From an uncultured Parvularculaceae bacterium (GTDB lineage: Bacteria; Pseudomonadota; Alphaproteobacteria; Caulobacterales; Parvularculaceae): a stretch of DNA of 5,382 nucleotides. The stretch spans positions 1-5,382 of the forward strand of contig CAMYNO010000094.1 of NCBI GenBank assembly GCA_947259815.1, read 5' to 3'. The stretch's first letter is position 1. Every line of letters starts with the position of its first letter. Position numbers and translations under genes: made by a program. Shown piece by piece: positions 1 to 5,382 of this stretch. The notes beneath the pieces are model-generated. The model saw only the letters and a program-made list of their open reading frames with translations. It was not told the origin of the DNA and did not search any database.

Positions 1-90
1 AAGCAACCATTTGATTCACTTGCAGAAACGGCAATGATCGCCGCGCATGCTAATGCGTCGGAAATGGGCGATTCGGCTCGTTTTGAGAAA

Positions 91-166
91 TGGCTCCCCG
101 AACTGGACTCGAACCAGTGACCCGCTGATTAACAGTCAGCTGCTCTACCAACTGAGCTATCGGGGA
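91..166 (-). tRNA. tRNA-Asn (anticodon GUU)
   Basis: This is a complete 76-nt tRNA including an encoded 3' CCA (plus-strand tgg at 91-93). Read on the minus strand, the acceptor arm TCCCCGA pairs with TCGGGGA, followed by discriminator G and CCA. The D arm contains AGCTCAGTTGGTAGAGC. The anticodon stem CTGAC/GTCAG is offset by the loop CTGTTAATC, with anticodon GTT at plus positions 131-133. The T arm carries GGTTCGAGTCC. All four arms fold canonically and the sequence closely resembles known bacterial tRNA-Asn genes, so identity is secure. It decodes AAC/AAU. It is oriented the same way as the efflux operon but lies 339 bases beyond the permease stop codon and appears to be an independent single-gene unit. 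Confidence 0.98.
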
Positions 167-183
167 ATGCCGTTGGAAGCGGG

Positions 184-212
184 TCTATAGCAAAGGGTTT
201 AGGGCGAATCCA
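184..212 (-). promoter_or_regulatory. Candidate sigma-70-type promoter of tRNA-Asn
   Basis: On the minus strand a -10-like TATAGA (plus 184-189) is separated by 17 bases from a weak -35-like TGGATT (plus 207-212). The expected transcription start would lie about 10 bases before the tRNA 5' end. The bases just after the -10 are GC-rich (GACCCGC), like the discriminators of stable-RNA promoters under stringent control. An A6 run (minus strand, plus 218-223) sits directly upstream of the -35 and could act as an UP-element. The placement is good, but the -35 matches the consensus at only three positions, so this is an inference from position and pattern. Confidence 0.45.
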
Positions 213-350
213 CCACCTTTTTTACCGCATCGCATCGATGGCGCTCGCGGCGCCGGTTACATCTCGAAGGGCTTCCCGAAATGTCGCGCGGCCAGGGATT
301 TGATGCGGCAGCGAGCAACGGCCGCCGCCGTGGCGCGCGGGAAATGTCCC

Positions 351-364
351 GTTAAATAGCGAGA
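351..364 (+). repeat. Short direct repeat GTTAA(A)TAGCGAGA, copy 1 of 2
   Basis: The sequence GTTAAATAGCGAGA at 351-364 recurs as GTTAATAGCGAGA at 474-486, differing by a single A. The second copy overlaps the loop of the putative operon terminator, and the first lies immediately beside the 365-393 inverted repeat. The shared exact core AATAGCGAGA is 10 bases. A match of this length within so short a spacer is somewhat unexpected by chance but not impossible. The function is unknown; it could be a relic of local duplication or a protein-binding motif. Confidence 0.4.
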
Positions 365-393
365 CGGCCGCGTCTTGGGGGAAAACGCGGCCG
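365..393. repeat. Perfect 9-bp GC-rich inverted repeat, 11-base loop
   Basis: The arms CGGCCGCGT (365-373) and ACGCGGCCG (385-393) are perfectly complementary around the loop cttgggggaaa. The resulting RNA hairpin would be very stable on either strand. Read on the minus strand it is followed by TCTCGCTATTTAAC, and on the plus strand by GTACTCACTG, so the U-run of a classical intrinsic terminator is missing. It may be a backup or Rho-assisted transcription stop, an RNA 3'-end stabiliser, or a dispersed palindromic element. The pairing is seen directly; the role is unknown. Confidence 0.7.
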
Positions 394-422
394 GTACTCA
401 CTGTCGTGGGGTATGGTGGGGT

Positions 423-440
423 GTCTTCTCGGGAGAAGAC
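423..440. repeat. Perfect 8-bp palindromic inverted repeat GTCTTCTC-GG-GAGAAGAC
   Basis: Two 8-base arms (423-430 and 433-440) are exact reverse complements separated by only two bases. As RNA it would fold with a six- or seven-pair stem and a loop of four to six bases. The near-continuous dyad also resembles a binding site for a dimeric DNA-binding protein. On the plus strand it is followed by ATTATTAAGG, too weak a T content for a confident terminator. It lies 66 bases beyond the permease stop codon. The symmetry is certain; the function is not. Confidence 0.65.
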
Positions 441-465
441 ATTATTAAGGTGTCACCAATCTGTT

Positions 466-492
466 AAGAAAGGGTTAATAGCGAGATTACCC
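466..492 (-). terminator. Probable intrinsic terminator of the efflux operon
   Basis: On the minus strand, 13 bases after the permease stop codon, the arm GGGTAAT (plus 486-492) pairs with ATTAACCC (plus 472-479), with one bulged A. The six-base loop is CTCGCT. The right arm is followed directly by TTTCTT (plus 466-471), a short U-rich run. Position and strand fit the end of the operon transcript. The stem has only three G-C pairs plus A-T pairs, so it is weak, and the two stronger hairpins further downstream might assist. Confidence 0.45.
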
Positions 493-505
493 GTTGATTT
501 GTGCG

Positions 506-3500
506 CTATTCAGCCGGTTGGTAAAGCGGGTTCGGCCTATCGTTCTTCCCATGCGTGGCTTCGTCATTTAACGCCGGATTGCCATCCGTATCGTCCGCAA
601 GCGGATGCCCGTGCCCGACCTTCGGTTGCTTCTCGCCGGTCCAGGCCCAGCGGTAGAACCGGGCGATGTCGGCCCCAACGGCATACATCGCGGGAACGAA
701 CAGGAGCGTTACAAAGGTTGCGAAGAAAACGCCGAATGCCAGCGACACGATTGTCGGCTTCAGAAATTGTGCGTCGGTCGACCGTTCGAACATGATCGGC
801 AGCAACCCGACAAACGTCGTCACGGAAGTCAACATGATCGGCCGGAAGCGCCCGACGCCCGCATGAACGAGAGCGGCGAAGGCGCCTTGGCCCTGGGCGC
901 GCAGGCGATTGACATAATCAATCAGCACAAGGTTGTCGTTGACAACAACACCTGCTGCGGCCGCGACCCCAAAGAAGGAAAACAGCGCGAAGTCCAGTCC
1001 AAACATGACATGACCAAAGGCTGCACCCATATAACCGAAGGGAATGGCGGTCATGATCAATGCCGGCTGCCAGTAAGAGCCAAAGGCGATGGCCAGCAGC
1101 ATGTACATGACAAAAAGCGCGGTCAGGAACAGCGGTACGATTTCGGCCAGGAATTCCTGCTGTTCTTCCGCATCCCCGCGTTGGGCGAGCGATGCTTCTG
1201 GATGGCGCCGCTTCCATTCGGGCACGAAATTAGTGCGGTAGTCTTCCATCAACTGCGCGCGGTCAATTCCCTCACGCAATTCGGCGGTCACGCGCGCGGA
1301 ACGTTGCCGATCCCGCCTGTCGATGCGCTTGTAGCTCGGCGCAAATTGGGCCTCGGCGACCGCGGTGAGCGGTACTTCGCGCCCATCCGCAGTTCGGATC
1401 CGCATGGCCTCGATAGTGGTCAGCGATTCGCGCGCCTCGCGCGGATATCTGACCATGACGCGAACGTCCTGGCCGCCGCGAGGAAGGCGCTGCACTTCTT
1501 CGCCGTAGAATGCCTGGCGCACCTGGCGCGATACTTCGGCGATAGAAAGGCCGAAACGCTCAGCGCCCGGTCTTAATGCTATGCGCACTTCGGGCGTTGC
1601 CGACTGAAGGTTATTTCGAACGTCATAAACACCGGGCAGCGTGCGCAGGTAATTTTGCAGATCAACAGTTGAAAGGCGCAGATCTTCAAGACTGTCGCCT
1701 TCAATGCCAAAGGAAAGATCGGGACCGCCCTCATTCTGTGTAAACCCGATCGTAATTTCTTCCGCATCGGGAATTGCGCTGAGTTGGTTGCGGAACATCT
1801 CCGCGATCTGCTCTGTCGATTCTTTGCGATTCACCGCTTCCGTGATCGTAATGTAGGAGGTCACATCGCTTTCATCAGCGGCGATGTAAACCGACTTGAC
1901 GTACTCCTCGCCTTTTTTGTCATTGCCAAGTTTTTGCTTGAGGCGGTCGGACGCCAGTTCGACCTCGTCAAAGATCTCAAGCGTTCTGTTGAATGACGAT
2001 CCTTCCGGCAGCCGCACATTAAGCGAGATGAAGCTGCCCTGAACATCGGGCATGAATTTAAAACCGATCCAGCCCTGCGCGAGAATTGCCACGGCGAACG
2101 CAAAAGCGACAACGAAAGAGGCAACGGTTATATAACGAAGTCGCAACGCCGTTTTGATGAGCGGGCGATAAACATTATGCGCGAAATTGACGATGCCTTC
2201 TGAAAAGCCACGCTGTAGTCGATAGAAGACGCCGTCTTTGTTCTGCGCCTTCATATGCGACAGATGCGCCGGCAGGATGAAGAAGGCTTCGACCAGAGAA
2301 AATATCAGGGCGAATGTAATCGTCAGGCTGATGTGACGAGTGAATTGCGCCACCCCGCCGCCGACGAAAAGCCATGGCGAAAATGCGATGATCGTTGTCA
2401 GCACGGCGAAAAAGACCGGCTTCATAACCAGCTGCGTGCCCAGAACGGCTGCGTCGGCTCCGCCTTCACCTGTATCTTCGACGACATTGTGAATGTTCTC
2501 CCCCACAATGATGGCGTCGTCGACGACAACGCCGATCACCAGCAGGAATCCGAAGATAGAGAGGAAGTTCAGCGAAACGCCGGCGACCGGCATAAAAATA
2601 AATGCGCCGGCAAAGGATACGGCGATACCGACAGCGACCCAGAACGCGACGGCCGGGCGCAGAAACAGCATCAATATGATCAGCACAAGAACGAGGCCGA
2701 TAAGCGCGTTCGATGCAACGAGGTTCAACTGGGCGTTAAAGGGGTCGGCCGCGTCGAACCATGGTCGTAGCTCCGCCTTTCCGCCGAGCTCTTTGTTTTT
2801 CTGTACAATATATTCGTTTAATGCAGCGGACATCTCGCTGACATTGGAGACTTCCGGCGATTGAACGGCGATTGAAATTGCCGACTTGCCATCGACCTGG
2901 CGAAGCCGTTTGCGATCTTCGAAGCCGTCAATAACGTTCGCAACATTGCCGACCCGAACGACGGAGCCGTCCGGGTTTTGACGAATGACGATGCGTTCAA
3001 ATTCTTCGTCTGTGTCGGCGAGCGCGCGCGCGGCAATCTGCAGATTGCCGGTCTCTGTACGCACTTGTCCGCCGGCGAGATTGATCGAGGACGCACGGAT
3101 AGCCTGCGCCACATCGTCGAACGTCAGGCCGTAACGCCGTAACGATTCCTCAGACACCTCGATTGATACTTCTTCGCGTGACTCGCCCCACAAATCGACC
3201 AATGGGGAGCCGCCGGAAAGTTGTGATAACTCATCGCGGATGTCGCGGGCCAGGCGATTAAGCTCTCGCTTATCGAGATCGCCATAGAGCGCCATGAACA
3301 TGCCGGGCGCAAAATTCCGCCATTGAGAGACGATTGGCGGGAACGCGTCATTGGGAAGTGTGGAAATGCCATCGACGCGGTTCTTGATTTCATTCAAGAA
3401 CTTGGTCGCGTCCATGTCCTGGTCGCCTTCGACGCTGATACTTGCGCGGCCTTCGCGCGCGGTTGAATCGATATGTTCCAGGCCGTCTATGCCTGCGATC

Positions 3501-3712
3501 GCCTCTTCAATGCGCAGGACAATTTGTTCCTCGACTTCCTGCGGCGAGGCGCCGGGCCACGCCACCGAAATGTTGGCGCCGGTAAAGCCGACCGATGGGT
3601 CAAGTTCGCGTTCAAGGCTGTTAAATGCGAGAAACCCTGAAATCAGGCACGCAATCATCAGCAAGTTGGCGGCGACAGGATTGCGCGCCCACCACGAAAT
3701 TAAGCCGGTCAC
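506..3712 (-). CDS. RND-family efflux transporter permease (AcrB/HAE1-like)
   Basis: Inner-membrane proton-driven pump subunit of a tripartite exporter. The 1068-residue length is typical of the family. The layout is classical: TM1 at about 11-31, a large periplasmic porter/docking loop (about 32-330), TM2-TM6 (about 333-482), TM7 (about 527-547), a second periplasmic loop (about 548-853), and TM8-TM12 (about 856-1012). TM4 carries the proton-relay pair Asp398-Asp399 in GVVVDDAIIVGENI. TM11 has Arg955 and Thr962, matching AcrB Arg971 and Thr978. At the AcrB Lys940 position TM10 has Asn925, followed by Asp926 (GVVVNDNLVLID). A hydrophilic tail of about 55 residues follows TM12. The start is GTG at 3710-3712, supported by an AGGGGA ribosome site six bases upstream and a four-base overlap with the adaptor gene. 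The HAE1-like set of motifs favours export of organic compounds over metal ions, but the substrate is unknown and no named ortholog can be assigned. Confidence 0.95.
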   Translation of the reverse strand: MTGLISWWARNPVAANLLMIACLISGFLAFNSLERELDPSVGFTGANISVAWPGASPQEVEEQIVLRIEEAIAGIDGLEHIDSTAREGRASISVEGDQDMDATKFLNEIKNRVDGISTLPNDAFPPIVSQWRNFAPGMFMALYGDLDKRELNRLARDIRDELSQLSGGSPLVDLWGESREEVSIEVSEESLRRYGLTFDDVAQAIRASSINLAGGQVRTETGNLQIAARALADTDEEFERIVIRQNPDGSVVRVGNVANVIDGFEDRKRLRQVDGKSAISIAVQSPEVSNVSEMSAALNEYIVQKNKELGGKAELRPWFDAADPFNAQLNLVASNALIGLVLVLIILMLFLRPAVAFWVAVGIAVSFAGAFIFMPVAGVSLNFLSIFGFLLVIGVVVDDAIIVGENIHNVVEDTGEGGADAAVLGTQLVMKPVFFAVLTTIIAFSPWLFVGGGVAQFTRHISLTITFALIFSLVEAFFILPAHLSHMKAQNKDGVFYRLQRGFSEGIVNFAHNVYRPLIKTALRLRYITVASFVVAFAFAVAILAQGWIGFKFMPDVQGSFISLNVRLPEGSSFNRTLEIFDEVELASDRLKQKLGNDKKGEEYVKSVYIAADESDVTSYITITEAVNRKESTEQIAEMFRNQLSAIPDAEEITIGFTQNEGGPDLSFGIEGDSLEDLRLSTVDLQNYLRTLPGVYDVRNNLQSATPEVRIALRPGAERFGLSIAEVSRQVRQAFYGEEVQRLPRGGQDVRVMVRYPREARESLTTIEAMRIRTADGREVPLTAVAEAQFAPSYKRIDRRDRQRSARVTAELREGIDRAQLMEDYRTNFVPEWKRRHPEASLAQRGDAEEQQEFLAEIVPLFLTALFVMYMLLAIAFGSYWQPALIMTAIPFGYMGAAFGHVMFGLDFALFSFFGVAAAAGVVVNDNLVLIDYVNRLRAQGQGAFAALVHAGVGRFRPIMLTSVTTFVGLLPIMFERSTDAQFLKPTIVSLAFGVFFATFVTLLFVPAMYAVGADIARFYRWAWTGEKQPKVGHGHPLADDTDGNPALNDEATHGKNDRPNPLYQPAE

Positions 3713-4950
3713 TGATTATCCCCTGGGGCTGTATCGTCGGCGGCGCTTGCCGTTACATCGACAGGCGGTTTGCTGGCCGCATTGGGATCGGAAGGCGTAA
3801 CCTTGTCGCCATTGCCGGCCCCGCGTAAAGGCGAGGTAACGACGCGTTCGCCCGGTATGATGCCAGTAGCGACAGTGAAGGTGTCTTTATCGCTTGAGAC
3901 AACCTGGACGGTGCGGCGTTCAAGAATGTCGCCGTCGCCAATCACGAACACCTCATTACGCCCGTGCAGCGCTGCACGGGGCAGCACGATAGCGTTGTCA
4001 AAGCGCCTGCCCCGGACAAGGGCGTCGACATAAAGCCCCATGGCGAGAGGGGTGCCGTCGGCAGCGGACCCGGCGCCGTAGGGGTCTTCAACGACCGCGA
4101 TCGCTGCGATCTGTCGCGTCGTCGGATCGATTGCACCGTCAGTGCGCACGACCCGCGCGGACCATTCATGGGTTTGCCCGGCAATGTAGGTGGACAGAAC
4201 GGCCTCGGGCCCCGGATTGTCATCGGTTTCCACAAACGCAACCGGCAAGCCCAGCTTGGCCAGATCATTGTCGGTCAGCGGCAACCGGATTTCCGCAACG
4301 TCAGTTGAGAAGATACGGCCGAGTTGGGCGCCCGGCGATACATATTGCCCAACGCCGACAATGCGCTGGCGCACCCGCCCGTCAAACGGCGCGCTGACGC
4401 GCGTACGATTGAGGTTGAGGCGCGCGGCGTCATATTCCGCCCTGGCGGCGTCGAAATTCGCGCGCGCCTGCGCGAGCTGAGGTACGCGCAAGGCCAGTTC
4501 GCTGGCGGCTTCGTCGCGACGTCCAAGCTCGGCATAGTCGCGCGCCGCAAGCGAGGCTTCCGCTTCTTCACGCCGCAGTGATTCTTCCGCTTGCGCCATC
4601 CGCGCATTCGCCGCTGCCGATGCTGCGCGATAGTCGGCGTCTTCGATCCGCAGCAGCGTTTCGCCTTTCTTGAAGGCGCCGCCGTCAACAAAAGCGTTGG
4701 CGATTGAAATGACGCGGCCGGCGACTTGCGCCGTCAGGTTTATATCCGTACGCGGGCGAACTTCGCCCTGTGCGGAAACGTCGAGCGTCACCGAACCAGT
4801 TTCGGCGATGGTGAAGAAAACCGCAGGTGCGGTCACGTCAATATCCTGGCGCTCGATTTTCGGGCGCAAGGTGCCCATCACGGCGATCAAAATCCCGCCC
4901 ACGGCGAGGATGCCGACTGTGCCGATAATCGTGAAAAACTTGCGGAACAT
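3709..4950 (-). CDS. RND efflux periplasmic adaptor subunit (membrane fusion protein, HlyD/AcrA type)
   Basis: Bridges the RND permease and the outer membrane factor across the periplasm. The 413 residues begin with a membrane anchor (about 5-26), with no lipobox cysteine, so it is held by a transmembrane segment and is not a lipoprotein. A split lipoyl/barrel-sandwich domain follows (about 55-100, with AQVAGRVISI and GGAFKKGETLLRIED; second half about 182-215, with TRVSAPFDGRV and VGQYVSPGAQLG). The halves are joined by an Ala/Glu/Arg-rich alpha-hairpin (about 104-178). A beta-barrel (about 216-312, including GAIDPTTRQIAAIAVV) and a membrane-proximal domain (about 318-385, VLPRAALHG and GIIPGERVVTSPL) come next. 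The last 28 residues are Pro/Ala/Asp-rich and probably disordered. The ATG start at 4948-4950 fits the anchor and has a GGAG site upstream. It lies five bases after the outer membrane factor stop and overlaps the permease start by four bases. Confidence 0.95.
   Translation of the reverse strand: MFRKFFTIIGTVGILAVGGILIAVMGTLRPKIERQDIDVTAPAVFFTIAETGSVTLDVSAQGEVRPRTDINLTAQVAGRVISIANAFVDGGAFKKGETLLRIEDADYRAASAAANARMAQAEESLRREEAEASLAARDYAELGRRDEAASELALRVPQLAQARANFDAARAEYDAARLNLNRTRVSAPFDGRVRQRIVGVGQYVSPGAQLGRIFSTDVAEIRLPLTDNDLAKLGLPVAFVETDDNPGPEAVLSTYIAGQTHEWSARVVRTDGAIDPTTRQIAAIAVVEDPYGAGSAADGTPLAMGLYVDALVRGRRFDNAIVLPRAALHGRNEVFVIGDGDILERRTVQVVSSDKDTFTVATGIIPGERVVTSPLRGAGNGDKVTPSDPNAASKPPVDVTASAADDTAPGDNQ
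3719..3724 (-). promoter_or_regulatory. Ribosome binding site AGGGGA for the permease
   Basis: Minus-strand AGGGGA lies six bases before the GTG start at 3710-3712, inside the last codons of the adaptor gene. It decides the choice of the GTG start, since that start coincides with the TM1 N-terminus expected for RND permeases (MTGLISWWARNP). Confidence 0.75.
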
Positions 4951-4955
4951 AAGTA

Positions 4956-5382
4956 TTATTCTCCGGTGTCGTCCGCCAGCGCCGCTAGTCGCTCCGTCGT
5001 CAGGAAGTCGCCGCCGATGGCGAGGTAGAGCTGGACGCGGTTGGATACCCTTTGCTGTTGAGCCTGGATATATTGGCTTTCAGCAGAAATACGACGGGTC
5101 TGAGCATCAAGAAGGTTAAAAATTGTCGCCGCGCCCGAAGAATAACGCCGTTCGGTCAGTTCTTCAGCGGCGGCGGCCTCTTCAAAGGCGAGGCGGAGCG
5201 CGCTTTCGCGGGCCGCCAGCAGGGTTTCCGCGCCGATCGCGTTTTCGGCCTCCTCATAGGCGTTCAAAACGGTCTGAACATAGCCATAAACAGAGGATTC
5301 CGCGGCGGCTCTGGCGCGCTTGGAATTGTACAAAAGCCGGCCGCCCTGAAACAGTGGCTGGAACACGCCGCCGATGAGATTG
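4956..5382 (-). CDS. Outer membrane efflux factor, TolC/NodT family (C-terminal part, runs off right edge)
   Basis: Exit-duct component of the pump. Only the last 141 codons are visible; the frame is open through the window edge. The GTG at 5364-5366 that could be read as a start is an internal valine codon, since the preceding residues NLIGG continue the family motif (GG-x-FQPLFQGGR). The fragment covers the second TolC repeat: the beta-strand/FQPLFQGGR turn (about 6-15), a long Ala/Glu-rich coiled-coil helix (about 20-78), the conserved YSSGAATIFNLLDAQ turn (about 80-94), a second helix rich in Gln/Arg, and the closing QLYLAIGGDF (about 117-126). A short tail ends ADDTGE at a TAA stop (4956-4958). 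The signal peptide and first repeat lie outside the window, so lipoprotein status cannot be judged. It is the first visible gene of the operon; its promoter is not visible. Confidence 0.92.
   Translation of the reverse strand, partial: NLIGGVFQPLFQGGRLLYNSKRARAAAESSVYGYVQTVLNAYEEAENAIGAETLLAARESALRLAFEEAAAAEELTERRYSSGAATIFNLLDAQTRRISAESQYIQAQQQRVSNRVQLYLAIGGDFLTTERLAALADDTGE
4961..4964 (-). promoter_or_regulatory. Ribosome binding site GGAG for the adaptor
   Basis: Minus-strand GGAG sits 10 bases before the adaptor ATG and falls in the final codons of the upstream outer membrane factor gene. The spacing is slightly long but usable. Its location implies that ribosomes finishing the upstream gene can re-initiate on the adaptor. 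Confidence 0.5.

Larger units (their letters stand above)
224..465. other. Gene-free spacer between tRNA-Asn and the efflux operon
   Basis: I see no credible coding sequence in this spacer. An open frame that begins at 406 on the plus strand runs into the antisense of the permease gene and has no family resemblance. The spacer contains an 8-base palindrome CATCGATG (233-240), a small stem-loop CGGGA-aatg-TCCCG (338-351), two stronger inverted repeats (365-393 and 423-440) and one copy of a short direct repeat (351-364). It also has several G runs around 377-433. No canonical U-tract follows any of these hairpins on either strand. Confidence 0.6.

Noticed and set aside
41..61. Stem-loop CCG-CGCAT-GCTA-ATGCG-T-CGG as the tRNA terminator
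   Set aside because: The stem has a bulge and no T-rich run follows on the minus strand, so it is not distinguishable from chance.
91..120. tRNA-Asn 3' end as an attachment site of an integrated element
   Set aside because: tRNA 3' ends are common integration sites, but no integrase gene and no second copy of the tRNA 3' sequence are visible in the window.
377..433. Possible G-quadruplex from G runs at 377-381, 408-411, 418-421 and 431-433
   Set aside because: The first inter-run gap is about 26 bases and contains a competing GC-rich hairpin arm, so a stable quadruplex is unlikely.
406..795. Plus-strand open frame of 129 codons starting in the spacer
   Set aside because: No ribosome site was recognised, the translation is Arg/Ser-rich, and most of it is antisense to the permease 3' end.
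605..1576. Plus-strand open frame of 323 codons antisense to the permease
   Set aside because: It lies wholly opposite a strong RND permease gene, its translation is Arg/His/Gly-rich without domain motifs, and long antisense frames are common in GC-rich genes.
2255..2770. Plus-strand open frame of 171 codons
   Set aside because: Antisense shadow of the permease TM2-TM6 region; the Asp/Gln/Arg/His-rich translation is the mirror of hydrophobic codons.
5364..5366. GTG as the start of the outer membrane factor gene
   Set aside because: The frame stays open upstream and the residues before it fit the conserved motif preceding FQPLFQGGR, so it is an internal valine codon of a gene that continues past the edge.

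Overview
The window is GC-rich and reads as chromosomal DNA of a Gram-negative bacterium. It holds a tripartite RND efflux operon, which needs both an inner and an outer membrane, and a bacterial-type tRNA-Asn gene. Sequence style (high GC, GTG start, overlapping genes, scattered GANTC sites) is compatible with an alphaproteobacterium, but that assignment is an inference from general character and not from a diagnostic marker.

Layout: all genes lie on the minus strand. Reading in the direction of transcription (right to left), the window opens inside the 3' third of a TolC/NodT-type outer membrane factor gene (4956 to the right edge). Five bases later comes a periplasmic adaptor (membrane fusion protein, 3709-4950). 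It overlaps by four bases (GTGA) with a full-length 1068-residue RND permease (506-3712). A modest stem-loop followed by a T-rich run (466-492) probably ends the operon. A 335-base gap then separates the operon from tRNA-Asn(GUU) at 91-166, which has its own plausible promoter. The gap holds three inverted repeats and a short direct repeat. Positions 1-90 contain nothing that can be called with confidence.

How the parts work together: the permease uses the proton gradient to pick up substrates from the periplasm or the outer leaflet of the inner membrane. The adaptor, anchored by an N-terminal membrane segment, bridges the periplasm, and the outer membrane factor provides the exit duct. The tight spacing implies co-transcription and translational coupling. 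The substrate cannot be read from the sequence, and no regulator gene is visible; the operon's promoter lies beyond the right edge.

I do not see a previously undescribed system. The points most worth a second look are the permease's replacement of the usual TM10 lysine of the AcrB proton relay by Asn-Asp, and the cluster of inverted and direct repeats between the operon and the tRNA.
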